Shown here: positions 7,728 through 16,494 of the stretch, piece by piece
How the letters are laid out: each line of letters opens with the position of its first letter
Position numbering within the stretch: position 1 is the first letter of the stretch
Assembly (NCBI GenBank): GCA_002428885.1
Contig: DIYE01000171.1
Span: 1 to 21,232 of the forward strand
Direction of reading: 5' to 3'
Length of the DNA stretch: 21,232 nucleotides
DNA from: Alphaproteobacteria bacterium UBA6062
GTDB lineage: Bacteria; Pseudomonadota; Alphaproteobacteria; Sneathiellales; Sneathiellaceae
Notes under the pieces: generated by a model
What the model was told of the DNA's origin: nothing
Databases searched by the model: none
The model's input: only the letters and a program-made list of their open reading frames with translations
Position numbers and translations under genes: made by a program

Positions 7728-7909
7728 TTAGTCAGAAACACAAACAACACATGACCGAATGTTGAATTCATTCACTCATTCAGCCAATGCCGCTTTCCGG
7801 CGAATTTTCAAAGACACGTTGCCGGAAAACTGCCCAAAGAATAACCCGGGTTTTATGAATGTCTCCCCCCGCAATACTCTTCAAAAGATGGAACACGGTC
7901 AGCCAAAAT

Positions 7910-7993
7910 CTAGGGATACGATCTTAAAACTTCGTTAAAATTTTCGGTAACCCCCGTGAGGTCAACAGAAATCCGCGTTCTTTCATCGTTCAT
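7910..7993 (-). CDS. Possible 27-residue small protein after the RND permease
   Basis: An ATG at 7993 (minus strand) lies 7 bases after the permease TAA, directly behind a purine-rich GAGTGAG. The frame reads MNDERTRISVDLTG, then VTENFNEVLRSYP, and stops at TAG. Reading on in frame past the TAG gives a further 18 codons (ILADRVPSFEEYCGGRHS) before TAA. I recognise no family. It would be a translationally coupled small protein at the 3' end of the pump operon, or the remnant of a longer gene. The composition is protein-like (acidic, few rare residues), but such a short frame can arise by chance. Confidence 0.25.
   Translation of the reverse strand: MNDERTRISVDLTGVTENFNEVLRSYP
7924..7938. promoter_or_regulatory. 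CtrA-like site TTAA-N7-TTAA
   Basis: TTAA (7924-7927), AACTTCG, then TTAA (7935-7938) matches the canonical full CtrA box used by the alphaproteobacterial cell-cycle regulator. It lies about 225 bases upstream of the kinase start and inside the possible 27-codon frame. With equal base use this pattern is expected about once per 65 kb, so one hit in 21 kb is suggestive only. Placement in the only long gap upstream of a PleC/DivJ-like kinase is the reason to list it. Confidence 0.3.
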
Positions 7994-8000
7994 CTCACTC

Positions 8001-11000
8001 TTAATTTTCCCGCGTGCGAAACTTATGTTCCAACTGGTTGAGATGATCGGAAAGGTAAGAGGAAGGTTTACTGAAACGGGCCAGTAAGAGATAGAAAACC
8101 GGAACAATCCCAAGAGACAGAAAAGTCGAGAACAGGACACCGCCGATAATCACAACGCCGATTGTTTCCCGGCTTTCCGCCCCGGCTCCTGCAGCCATAG
8201 CCAACGGCACAGCGCCAAGTGCCGTGGAGATAGTCGTCATCAGAATAGGACGCAAACGAATGACAGAAGCCTCGACAACGGCTTCTTTCACACTCATCCC
8301 CTCATCCCGGAGCTGATTGGCAAATTCCACAATAAGAATGGCGTTTTTCGCCGTTAACCCAATCAACATGATGATGCCGATCTGACTGTAAACATTCAGC
8401 GACAGGCCATAAAACAGCATGGCCCCGAGCGCACCCGTCACCGCCAGCGGAACAGAGGTCATGATAATGATCGGATGGATAAAGCTTTCAAACTGGGCCG
8501 CCAGAACAAGGAAAACAACCAGGAAAGCGGTGACAAATGTAAAAAGCAGCGCTTTGTTGGAATCTTTAAAAGTTCGGCTGAGACCACCAAAGGAAATACG
8601 AGCCTCATCTGTTGCTTCTTCCTCAACCAGATTTTCCAGATAGCCCAGAGCCTGCTCCAGGGTATATCCCGGGCCCAGTGATGCCGTAATGCGAACGGCC
8701 CGCAGCCGATCTGTTCGCTTAAGCTCCGCTGATCCGGCCGCTTCGTTAAGAGAGACAAAATTGGAAAGCGGGATCAGCCGATTTGAGCGGTCAGATCTTA
8801 CATAAACTTTCTCAAGATCATTCTGGCTGCTGCGATCCTCAATCCGCGCCCGCATAATGACATCATACTGTTTTCCGCCCTCTTCATAAGTGCTTACATT
8901 ACGAGAACCCATCAGCGTTTCAAGCGTCCGGCCGATGGTCGCAATGGAAACCCCAAGGTCGGAAGCCCGGTCCCGATCGATATCCACAAAAATCTGCGGC
9001 TGGCTTTCCGAATAATCCTTGTCCACATTGAGAAGACCGGGATTTTCCGACGCCCGTTCAATGACCCGGTCGACCCATTCATTGATCACCTCATAGGACG
9101 GTCCACGCACAATCACATCAACAGGAGCACCAAAGGACCGCTGTCCAAGGCTGGCCGGATTGATCGCAAATGCACGAACACCGGGAATGGAAAGCAGCCC
9201 GGGAAATATAGATCGCACGATTTCCTGCTGGGAGCGCTCCCGCTCTTCCCAGGGAACCAGGCGGGAGAACATAAAGGCGGTATTCACCGGGCCCGGTCTT
9301 GAGAAACTGCCAACCAGCGCAAAAACCCGAACTGCATCCCCCTGCTCAACCAGCGGATTAAGCAGGGCTTCGATTTTTCGGACATTCCTTTCGGTATACT
9401 CAAAGCTCGCGCCGTCCACAGCTTTGACCGGGATAAAGAAAATACCGCGATCTTCAGTGGGTGCGAACTCCTTGGGCAGACGGTTATAAAACTCGTAGGC
9501 CACGGCCGACACCAGCACAGCAACGGCGATGATCACGACAGGCAGTGCTACAGCAAATCTGAGACCGAACCGGTATGCAGAAGCAAGCTTATCAAAGATC
9601 AGTTCCGTAGAACGATAGAAGATGCCTTCCTTGCTTTGTTCCACCAGAAGCTTGGAACAGAGCATCGGCGTCAGGGTCAGCGCAACAAAACTGGAAAACA
9701 TCACCGCCGCGGCAACAGCAACGCCAAACTCCCGGAACAATCTACCGGTTGTTCCTTCCAGGAAAGAGATGGGCAGGAAAACGGCGACCAGCACAACGGT
9801 CGTTGCAATAACTGCAAATGCCACCTGCTTTGATCCACGACTGGCCGCCAGTAAAGGCGGCTCTCCAAGTTCAATCCGCCGGTGAATATTTTCAAGCACA
9901 ACGATGGCATCATCCACCACAAGCCCAATGGCAAGGACGAGGGCGAGCAAGGTCAGCACATTCACCGAATAATCAAGGGCAGCCAGGATCGACAGAGTCG
10001 CAATGATAGAGACCGGAATGGCAACAGCCGGAATAAAAGTCGCCCGCACGGATCTCAGGAAGACAAATATCACCAGAACCACCAGCACCATCGCGATACC
10101 AAGGGCGATAAAGACTTCCTGTATAGACTGGCTGATAAAAACAGACTGATCATAGGAAACAATCAGGTTCACACCGTCCGGCAGGGAAGACTGCAACCGG
10201 TCGACAACATCCTTGACACCTTCCGCAACCTCCAGAACGTTCGAGCCTGACTGGCGGATCACGCCGAGCCCGATTGCAGCCTGTCCATTGACCCGAAGAC
10301 CCGTACGCTCATTTTCCGCACCAACTTCCACCTCGGCAACATCGCCCAATCGGATCATGCCTCTCTCGTCATTGCGGACAATCACCCTTCGAAACTCTTC
10401 AGGTGTTTTGAGATCCGATTCCGTCCGGATATTAAATTCCCGCTCGGCAGACTCGATCCGGCCCGACGGCAACTGGACATTTTGCGCCCGAATGGCATTT
10501 TCCAGATCCTGAACGGTCAGGCTGTGAGCGGCCAGCGCCGAGGTGTCAATCCAGATCCGCATGGCATAGCGCCGGGCACCGCCAATGCGCACACTGGCAA
10601 CCCCGTTAACCGTTGATAACGGGTCCACCAGATTGCGTTCTGCATAATCCGTCAGTTCCAATGGCCCCATCCGCGCACTGGTCATGGAAAGCCACATGAT
10701 GGGACGGGCGTCACTTTCCGTCTTGGAAATGCGCGGCGCATCAGCTTCATCCGGCAATTGGGACACGATACGCGAAACCCGGGAACGCACATCATTGGTG
10801 GCGCTTTCGATATCCCGCGATAAATCAAACTCCACATTGACCGAAGAAGATTCCTCCCGGCTGCTGGAATTGATCCGTGTTACCCCGCCAATACCGGCAA
10901 CGGCGTCCTCGATCACCTGGGTAATCTGGCTTTCGATAATATCTGCAGAAGCCCCGCGATAGGTAGTACTGATCGAGACATTCGGTTTATCAACATTCGG

Positions 11001-11111
11001 ATATTCCCGAACGCTAAGTGTCTGATAGGAAAACAGGCCGAACAGGATCAGGACCAGCGACATGACGATCGCCAGAACGGGCCGTTTGATAGCGAGATCA
11101 GGCAATTTCAT
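8001..11111 (-). CDS. RND efflux pump permease (HAE1/AcrB-type)
   Basis: This 1036-residue inner-membrane transporter has the normal length for hydrophobe/amphiphile efflux (HAE1) RND permeases. Helix 1 is near residues 11-30 (PVLAIVMSLVLILFGLF), followed by the first porter domain. Helices 2-6 begin near 330, with the proton-relay pair Asp400-Asp401 in IGLVVDDAIVVLENIH. The second half repeats the plan, and helix 10 carries the conserved lysine in LTAKNAILIVEFANQLRDEG. With an adaptor and an outer-membrane channel it exports drugs, dyes or lipids using the proton gradient. The start overlaps the adaptor stop codon by 4 bases (ATGA), which indicates translational coupling. No channel gene is nearby, so the pump must borrow a TolC-like protein from elsewhere. 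Substrate is unknown. Confidence 0.95.
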   Translation of the reverse strand: MKLPDLAIKRPVLAIVMSLVLILFGLFSYQTLSVREYPNVDKPNVSISTTYRGASADIIESQITQVIEDAVAGIGGVTRINSSSREESSSVNVEFDLSRDIESATNDVRSRVSRIVSQLPDEADAPRISKTESDARPIMWLSMTSARMGPLELTDYAERNLVDPLSTVNGVASVRIGGARRYAMRIWIDTSALAAHSLTVQDLENAIRAQNVQLPSGRIESAEREFNIRTESDLKTPEEFRRVIVRNDERGMIRLGDVAEVEVGAENERTGLRVNGQAAIGLGVIRQSGSNVLEVAEGVKDVVDRLQSSLPDGVNLIVSYDQSVFISQSIQEVFIALGIAMVLVVLVIFVFLRSVRATFIPAVAIPVSIIATLSILAALDYSVNVLTLLALVLAIGLVVDDAIVVLENIHRRIELGEPPLLAASRGSKQVAFAVIATTVVLVAVFLPISFLEGTTGRLFREFGVAVAAAVMFSSFVALTLTPMLCSKLLVEQSKEGIFYRSTELIFDKLASAYRFGLRFAVALPVVIIAVAVLVSAVAYEFYNRLPKEFAPTEDRGIFFIPVKAVDGASFEYTERNVRKIEALLNPLVEQGDAVRVFALVGSFSRPGPVNTAFMFSRLVPWEERERSQQEIVRSIFPGLLSIPGVRAFAINPASLGQRSFGAPVDVIVRGPSYEVINEWVDRVIERASENPGLLNVDKDYSESQPQIFVDIDRDRASDLGVSIATIGRTLETLMGSRNVSTYEEGGKQYDVIMRARIEDRSSQNDLEKVYVRSDRSNRLIPLSNFVSLNEAAGSAELKRTDRLRAVRITASLGPGYTLEQALGYLENLVEEEATDEARISFGGLSRTFKDSNKALLFTFVTAFLVVFLVLAAQFESFIHPIIIMTSVPLAVTGALGAMLFYGLSLNVYSQIGIIMLIGLTAKNAILIVEFANQLRDEGMSVKEAVVEASVIRLRPILMTTISTALGAVPLAMAAGAGAESRETIGVVIIGGVLFSTFLSLGIVPVFYLLLARFSKPSSYLSDHLNQLEHKFRTREN

Positions 11112-12280
11112 TGGGTTGGAACCTTACCGGCATCAGCCGCTGTATCAGCCTTTTGCCGCTCAACGATCTTGACGGCCCGGCCATCCCTGACTTTCTGCAA
11201 TCCTTCGGTAACAACCACGGCGCCAGTTTTAAGACCAGAGACAACCTGCGCCCAACCACGAATTCGCTCCCCGACAGAAATCTGCTTCCGATACGCCTTA
11301 CCCTCCTCAACGACAAATACAAAATGTCCGGCGGCGGAGACAATAATAGCCTGCTCTGGCACCAGGAGAGCATCCCGCACCAGACCGATCTGAAGCTGGA
11401 CAGACAGGAACATACCGGGCTTCAGTAAATTGTCTTCATTGGGAATTTCACCGCGGATCTGTACGGCGCGGGTCACTGGATCAATTCGGGTGGAAATGGT
11501 CCGAACATTACCTTCGAACAAACGTTCCGGATAAGCCACGCTTCTGGTCGCGAAGCTCTGTCCTGCCCGGATATTCGCCAGATAACTTTCCGGCAGGTCA
11601 AAATCCAGTTTTAACCGGGAGGTATCATCAAGAGTTGTCACGATATCACCGGGCCGCACGAGGGCACCGCTGCTCACATCCCGGAAGCCGAGCGTTCCGG
11701 TGAAAGGCGCACGGATCGTATAATCATTCAGTCTAGCCTTGCCTGCCGCGACTTTCGCCTCCGCGATCTGCATTTCAGACAGCAGAAGATCGACCTGAGC
11801 TTTCGGCGTATTACCGCTTCTGAGAAGTTTCCGCGCACGTTCGTGTAGTTTGCGACTATTAACCAGTTCGGCCTGCGATTCGGCCAGTTGTGCCTTTGGC
11901 TCAGTCGCATCCAGCTGCAAAAGAGGCGTTCCCTTTTGAACGAAAGCCCCTTCTTCAAACAGAATTTCCTGTACTTTAGCGGTCACTTTCGCCGTGACGT
12001 CAACGGATTGCAGCGCCTGCAATGTACCCACGGCTGTCACGATACGCGGCAGATCCTGCTGCCTCAACTCACCGACAATAACACCGGTACTCCTTGAACC
12101 TCTACGCTTCTTGCCGTTAGCCTGATTGGCGGGTTGCTCAAAAAACGATCCAATAACCGGCAGGCTTTCCCGATATTGCCATCCGGCATAGCCGCCTCCC
12201 AGAAATAGAGCGAGCAACACTATCTGACTTATTGTTTTCATCTTTTTTTCAGACCGCCTAGAAATTCCCAATAGCTGCAT
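11108..12280 (-). CDS. RND efflux periplasmic adaptor (membrane fusion protein)
   Basis: This is a protein of up to 390 residues and the partner of the downstream permease. An N-terminal hydrophobic segment (ISQIVLLALFLGGGYAGW, about 17-34) anchors it in the inner membrane. A lipoyl/barrel-sandwich half follows at about 93-125 (VTAKVTAKVQEILFEEGAFV). A helical hairpin spans about 126-183 (AQLAESQAELVNSRKLHERA), and the second lipoyl half is TIRAPFTGTLGFRDVSSGAL (188-207). Beta-barrel and membrane-proximal domains follow, with GVVVTEGLQKVRDG-like text near the end. The start is uncertain: ATG at 12280 has a weak AGGT upstream, while ATG at 12241 (MKTISQIVLL) gives a more usual signal-anchor and 377 residues. 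It probably heads the operon, divergent from the deacetylase-like gene. Confidence 0.9.
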   Translation of the reverse strand: MQLLGISRRSEKKMKTISQIVLLALFLGGGYAGWQYRESLPVIGSFFEQPANQANGKKRRGSRSTGVIVGELRQQDLPRIVTAVGTLQALQSVDVTAKVTAKVQEILFEEGAFVQKGTPLLQLDATEPKAQLAESQAELVNSRKLHERARKLLRSGNTPKAQVDLLLSEMQIAEAKVAAGKARLNDYTIRAPFTGTLGFRDVSSGALVRPGDIVTTLDDTSRLKLDFDLPESYLANIRAGQSFATRSVAYPERLFEGNVRTISTRIDPVTRAVQIRGEIPNEDNLLKPGMFLSVQLQIGLVRDALLVPEQAIIVSAAGHFVFVVEEGKAYRKQISVGERIRGWAQVVSGLKTGAVVVTEGLQKVRDGRAVKIVERQKADTAADAGKVPTQ

Positions 12281-12402
12281 GGGTATTACCTAAAACGCAG
12301 CCATCGCCCAGATCCGTCTATTTTGACTGACAAAATTTGAAATCAATAGGAAAATCTGACAAAAGAGTGTGAACATCAGGCCGTAAACTGTCAGGGGCAA
12401 CG
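12281..12402. promoter_or_regulatory. Divergent intergenic region between pump and deacetylase operons
   Basis: These 122 bases should carry promoters for both operons. On the plus strand TTGACT (12323-12328) is a reasonable -35, but no good -10 follows at 16-18 bases. The sequence CTGACAAAA occurs twice (near 12327 and 12356) and CTGTCAGG, an inverted relative of its core, occurs near 12389; these could be regulator sites but are short. The deacetylase gene has an AGGGG ribosome-binding site just before its ATG. Confidence 0.3.
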
Positions 12403-13335
12403 ATGACCACGCATTTATTCACGCACAAAGACTGCCTATTCCATGATGCCGGTCCCGGACATCCTGAAATGGCCGACAGGCTTCGCATGGTTCTGCACCG
12501 GCTCGAGGAAGAAGCGTTCGATGCACTCATCCGGCATGAAGCTTCTCTCGCCTCCACCGATCGGCTGGAATTGGTACATACGCCGGATTATGTGGAGAAG
12601 ATCCTCAAGGCCGTACCTGATGTCGGGATTATTCAACTTGATCCGGATACCTTTATGTCTCCCGGCAGCCGGAATGCGGCCTTACGAGCTGCCGGTGCCG
12701 TCTGCGATGCCGTAGATGCTGTTGTCGGCGAAACAGACACCAATGCCTTCTGTGCCATCAGACCACCCGGGCACCATGCCGAACAAGCAACCGCGATGGG
12801 TTTCTGCCTGTTCAATAATATTGCGGTTGGCGCCCTCTATGCGCGAGAAAAATACGGTGTTCAAAAAATTGCCGTGATGGATTTTGATGTCCACCACGGG
12901 AACGGCACCCAGGCAATGTTCGAAAAGGATCCGGATCTTCTTTATATCTCCACCCATCAGGAGGCTCCCTTTTATCCCGGAACAGGACATGTCCATGAAA
13001 CCGGCGTGGAAGGCAATATCATCAATATTCCCCTGCCATCGGGAGCCGGAAGTCCTGAATTTCGAACCGCTATGAAAGAGAGTGTGTTTCCCGCCCTGGA
13101 TCGGTTTTCGCCGGATCTGCTGTTTCTTTCCGCCGGGTTTGATGCCCATCACCGGGATGAACGAGCAAATATGAATCTGGGCAAGGAAGATTATCACTGG
13201 GCAACAGAAAAACTGATGGCCATTGCCGCAAAACACTGCGGCGGTCGCCTTATTTCTGTTCTGGAAGGCGGTTATGATCTGCTCGGGCTAGCAGAAAGCG
13301 CTGAAATCCATGTGAAGACGTTGCTAGAGGGCTAG
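12403..13335 (+). CDS. Histone deacetylase family protein (zinc-dependent deacetylase)
   Basis: This 310-residue protein carries the full class I/II HDAC active site. The histidine pair is in RPPGHH (H124, H125), zinc ligands are D162 and H164 in MDFDVHHGNGTQ and D247 in GFDAHH, and the catalytic tyrosine is Y291 in LEGGYDL. Bacterial members remove acyl groups from polyamines, small amides or acetylated lysines; the target is not evident here. No signal peptide is present, so it is cytoplasmic. It is the first gene of a six-gene same-strand run, 31 bases ahead of xseB, an order seen in many Alphaproteobacteria. The key residues are all present, so it should be active. Confidence 0.93.
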   Translation: MTTHLFTHKDCLFHDAGPGHPEMADRLRMVLHRLEEEAFDALIRHEASLASTDRLELVHTPDYVEKILKAVPDVGIIQLDPDTFMSPGSRNAALRAAGAVCDAVDAVVGETDTNAFCAIRPPGHHAEQATAMGFCLFNNIAVGALYAREKYGVQKIAVMDFDVHHGNGTQAMFEKDPDLLYISTHQEAPFYPGTGHVHETGVEGNIINIPLPSGAGSPEFRTAMKESVFPALDRFSPDLLFLSAGFDAHHRDERANMNLGKEDYHWATEKLMAIAAKHCGGRLISVLEGGYDLLGLAESAEIHVKTLLEG

Positions 13336-13366
13336 AGTAGGAGTATAAGGGCGCAAAGGAGAGATT

Positions 13367-13618
13367 ATGTCTGAGTCACCTGAAATCCCTGCGGATATCG
13401 CCGAAATGAGTTTCGAAGCAGCGCTTAAGGAACTTGAACAGATTGTCGAAAAGCTGGATTCCGGAAATGTGGATCTGGATCAATCGATTGATATTTATAC
13501 CCGTGGCTCTCTCCTTAAGCAGCATTGCGATGCCAGGCTGCGATCGGCGCAAGAGCGTGTTGACCGGATTGTCAATCAGAACGGTACCCTGTCCACCCAA
13601 CCGGCAAATGTTGAATAA
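13367..13618 (+). CDS. xseB: Exodeoxyribonuclease VII small subunit
   Basis: This 83-residue protein matches the XseB family in size and text: MSFEAALKELEQIVEKLDSG, then LDQSIDIYTRGSLLKQHCDA and a closing AQERVDRIV. The small subunit forms helical bundles on XseA; the holoenzyme degrades single-stranded DNA from both ends into oligonucleotides and contributes to mismatch repair and damage survival. The large-subunit gene is not in the window. The start is firm: AAAGGAGAG lies immediately upstream of ATG at a good distance. It sits between the deacetylase and farnesyl diphosphate synthase genes, the usual alphaproteobacterial position. Confidence 0.95.
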   Translation: MSESPEIPADIAEMSFEAALKELEQIVEKLDSGNVDLDQSIDIYTRGSLLKQHCDARLRSAQERVDRIVNQNGTLSTQPANVE

Positions 13619-13663
13619 TCAGCAGCCCGCCCCATTTCAGTTGTGATCTGACCGAGTAGTTGA

Positions 13664-14554
13664 ATGGAAGACAAATTTGCCAAGGCACTGAGACAGACGG
13701 CTGACCTTATGAACCGGGAATTAAGTACCTTTCTTCCCGATCATGAAAGCCCTGAACATCAGTTACATGAAGCCATGCGCTACGCCACCCTCTCCGGCGG
13801 TAAGCGGCTGCGGGCTTTTCTGGTGATCCAGTGCGCCGATCTTTTTGATGTGTCGCGGGATTATTCTGTCCGTGTTGCCGCAGCTCTTGAAATTCTGCAC
13901 ACCTATTCGCTGATCCATGACGACCTTCCTTGCATGGATGATGACGACCTCAGGCGCGGCATTCCAACGGTTCACAAGAAATTTGACGAGACCATTGCCG
14001 TGCTGGCAGGCGATGCCCTGCAGTCGCTGGCTTTTGAAATTATTGCCAATCCGGAAACTCACCCATCCGGCAGCGTTCGGGCTGCCCTGCTTCACAAGCT
14101 GGCCCTGGCCTCCGGTGCACACGGCATGGTAGGCGGACAGACAATGGATATCTATTCCGACCCGGAGGAGATTTCCATGCCGACAATAACCCGCCTGCAA
14201 CAGATGAAAACAGGAGCATTAATTACCTTCGCCTGTGAAGCCGGCGCGATCCTCGGCCATGCTTCACCGGCCCAGACAACAGCCCTTCGCGCCTATGCCC
14301 ATGATCTCGGTCTCGCTTTCCAGATTACGGACGATATATTGGATGCAGAAGGTGAGGCGACGGAAATGGGCAAGGCAACGCGAAAAGACGCTGATGCCGG
14401 TAAAGCCACATTCGTATCCCTGATGGGGCTGGAAAAGGCGAAAATCCACGCGGAAATGCTGTCCCGTCAGGCAATCAGTCATTTGTCCGCTTTCAAGGAA
14501 AATGCCGACCTGCTCCGGGATGCCGCCATTTTCACTGTAGAACGCAATAAGTAA
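13664..14554 (+). CDS. ispA: Farnesyl diphosphate synthase (polyprenyl synthetase)
   Basis: This 296-residue short-chain prenyltransferase condenses IPP with DMAPP and GPP to make farnesyl diphosphate for quinones, undecaprenyl carriers and hopanoids. It shows GGKRLR (45-50), the first aspartate-rich motif DDLPCMDDDD (86-95, with two extra residues as in bacterial type II FPPS), GGQTMD (157-162), a lysine in the QQMKTG motif, FQITDD and the second motif DDILD (223-227), and a late KATRKDADAGKAT segment. It lies 45 bases after xseB and 12 bases before dxs, so the two isoprenoid genes are probably co-transcribed. The product length (C15) is inferred from the family and neighbours. Confidence 0.94.
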   Translation: MEDKFAKALRQTADLMNRELSTFLPDHESPEHQLHEAMRYATLSGGKRLRAFLVIQCADLFDVSRDYSVRVAAALEILHTYSLIHDDLPCMDDDDLRRGIPTVHKKFDETIAVLAGDALQSLAFEIIANPETHPSGSVRAALLHKLALASGAHGMVGGQTMDIYSDPEEISMPTITRLQQMKTGALITFACEAGAILGHASPAQTTALRAYAHDLGLAFQITDDILDAEGEATEMGKATRKDADAGKATFVSLMGLEKAKIHAEMLSRQAISHLSAFKENADLLRDAAIFTVERNK

Positions 14555-14566
14555 ACGAGTTGTACC

Positions 14567-16492
14567 GTGACAAAATCTTCGACAACACCGCTGCTCGATA
14601 CGGTTCGCAAACCAAGCGACATGAGCGATTTTTCCACTGAGCAACTTATTCAACTGGCTGATGAGCTCCGGCGCGAAACCATTGATGCCGTATCGGTAAC
14701 CGGCGGACATCTAGGGGCAGGCCTGGGGGTTGTGGAACTGACGGTCGCAATCCATCATGTTTTCAACACACCGGAAGACCGCCTGATCTGGGATGTGGGT
14801 CACCAATGCTATCCCCATAAAATCCTGACAGGAAGGCGGGACAGGATCCGAACCTTACGTCAGGGTGGAGGTTTGTCAGGTTTCACCAAACGGTCCGAAA
14901 GCGACTATGATCCGTTTGGTGCAGCGCATTCCTCGACCTCTATTTCTGCCGGCCTTGGCATGGCCGTTGGCCGTGATCTTCAGGACCGTAAAAATCACGT
15001 TATCTCGGTAATCGGGGACGGCTCCATGAGTGCCGGCATGGCTTATGAAGCCATGAATAACGCCGGTGCCATGGACAGTCGCCAGATTGTTATTCTCAAT
15101 GATAATGACATGTCCATCGCCCCGCCGGTCGGTGCCATGAGTGCCTATCTGTCCAGATTATTATCTGGTCGCTCATACCGCAGTTTGCGGGAAATGATGA
15201 AGCAGATCGCCTCAAGATTGCCGGACCCGCTGGAAAGAACTGCCAAGCGGGCGGAAGAATTTGCACGGGGGATGGTGACAGGCGGGACTTTGTTTGAAGA
15301 ACTGGGATTCTTCTATGTCGGTCCCATTGACGGCCATAATCTGGAGCATCTGATCCCTATCTTAAAAAACGCCCGGGATTCGGAAAACGGTCCCATCCTG
15401 ATTCATTGCGTAACTCAAAAAGGGAAAGGCTATGCGCCTGCTGAAGCAGCGGCGGATAAATATCATGGCGTCTCAAAATTTGACGTGATTACGGGTGCGC
15501 AGGCCAAGGCGACACCGAATGCACCCTCCTATACCAAAGTCTTTGCGGAAAGCCTGATCCAGGAAGCCCGGGACGATGACAGCATTGTGGCCGTCACGGC
15601 TGCCATGCCGGATGGAACCGGCCTCAACCTGTTTGAACAGGCCTATCCGGAGCGTTGCTTTGATGTCGGTATTGCCGAGCAGCATGCCGTAACCTTTGCC
15701 GCTGGTATGGCCACGGAAGGACTGAAGCCTTTTGTCGCCATTTACTCAACCTTCCTGCAACGGGCTTACGACCAGGTTGTCCATGATGTGGCTATCCAGA
15801 ACCTGCCGGTTCGCTTTGCCATCGACCGAGCCGGACTGGTGGGCGCAGACGGTTCCACACATGCCGGATCCTTCGACACCACCTATCTTGCGACCTTGCC
15901 GAATATGGTTGTTATGGCCGCCGCAGATGAAGCCGAGCTTAAACACATGGTTGCAACCGCCGCTGCCTATGACCAAGGCCCCTGCTCTTTCCGCTATCCG
16001 CGCGGGGAGGGTGTTGGTGTTGATATGCCGGAAAAAGGCGACGTTTTGGAGATCGGTAAGGGTCGCGTTATCAAAGAAGGCAGCAAAATCGCCATCCTTT
16101 CCTTCGGCACACGCTTGTCAGAGGCCCTTTCGGCATCAGAGACACTGGATGCAAAGGGTCTTTCAACGACGGTTGCGGATGCACGCTTCTGCAAACCTCT
16201 CGATGAGGATCTCATCCGTACCCTTGCTGCAAGCCATGAGCTTCTCATCACGGTGGAAGAAGGTGCCGTTGGCGGGTTCGGCAGCCATGTCATGCAGTTC
16301 CTTGCTATGAGCGGCCTTCTGGACGGCGGTTTAAAAGTCAGGCCGCTTTGTATGGCCGATCTCTTTATTGATCAGGACAAACCTGAAGCCATGTACGACA
16401 CAGCCGGGCTCAATGCCCAGCAGATCGTCGATGCTGCCCTTAACGCTTTTGAACTCCAGGCCGACGGAAAATCCAACCTTTCCGCTCTTTGA
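14567..16492 (+). CDS. dxs: 1-deoxy-D-xylulose-5-phosphate synthase
   Basis: This 641-residue thiamine-diphosphate enzyme joins pyruvate and glyceraldehyde 3-phosphate in the first step of the MEP isoprenoid pathway. Conserved text includes SVTGGHLGAGLGVVELTVAI (43-62), DVGHQCYPHKILTGRR (76-91), the TPP/magnesium motif GDGSMSAGMAYEAMNNAG (150-167) with LNDNDMSI (177-184), and the transketolase glutamate in DVGIAEQHAVTFAAGMA. Length is standard. The start is GTG at 14567: it yields the typical TPLLDTVRKPSD N-terminus, which an internal ATG would cut off. The ribosome-binding site is weak, and translation may be coupled to ispA, 12 bases upstream. The stop nearly touches the next gene. Confidence 0.97.
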   Translation: MTKSSTTPLLDTVRKPSDMSDFSTEQLIQLADELRRETIDAVSVTGGHLGAGLGVVELTVAIHHVFNTPEDRLIWDVGHQCYPHKILTGRRDRIRTLRQGGGLSGFTKRSESDYDPFGAAHSSTSISAGLGMAVGRDLQDRKNHVISVIGDGSMSAGMAYEAMNNAGAMDSRQIVILNDNDMSIAPPVGAMSAYLSRLLSGRSYRSLREMMKQIASRLPDPLERTAKRAEEFARGMVTGGTLFEELGFFYVGPIDGHNLEHLIPILKNARDSENGPILIHCVTQKGKGYAPAEAAADKYHGVSKFDVITGAQAKATPNAPSYTKVFAESLIQEARDDDSIVAVTAAMPDGTGLNLFEQAYPERCFDVGIAEQHAVTFAAGMATEGLKPFVAIYSTFLQRAYDQVVHDVAIQNLPVRFAIDRAGLVGADGSTHAGSFDTTYLATLPNMVVMAAADEAELKHMVATAAAYDQGPCSFRYPRGEGVGVDMPEKGDVLEIGKGRVIKEGSKIAILSFGTRLSEALSASETLDAKGLSTTVADARFCKPLDEDLIRTLAASHELLITVEEGAVGGFGSHVMQFLAMSGLLDGGLKVRPLCMADLFIDQDKPEAMYDTAGLNAQQIVDAALNAFELQADGKSNLSAL

Positions 16493-16494
16493 CA

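Larger units (their letters stand above)
7700..8000. other. Gap between RND permease end and kinase start
   Basis: These 301 bases separate two minus-strand genes. From the kinase side outward they hold the kinase ribosome-binding site, a short perfect hairpin (7713-7727), a wider inverted repeat TTCCGGC/GCCGGAA (7795-7801 and 7821-7827, 19-base loop, no T-run), a TTAA-N7-TTAA site (7924-7938) and a possible 27-codon reading frame (7910-7993). No convincing -35/-10 pair or classical terminator could be picked out by eye. The kinase promoter presumably lies here. Confidence 0.5.

Noticed and set aside
12326..12396. CTGACAAAA direct repeats and CTGTCAGG as operator sites for the pump or deacetylase operon
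   Set aside because: The repeats are short and unevenly spaced; not enough to call a binding site without comparison to relatives.
12682..13236. 184-codon open frame antisense to the deacetylase gene
   Set aside because: It lies entirely opposite a gene with a complete catalytic site, and its translation has no family resemblance; it is a shadow of codon bias.
14264..14710. 148-codon minus-strand frame across ispA and dxs
   Set aside because: It is antisense to two firmly identified genes, with no start signal or family match.
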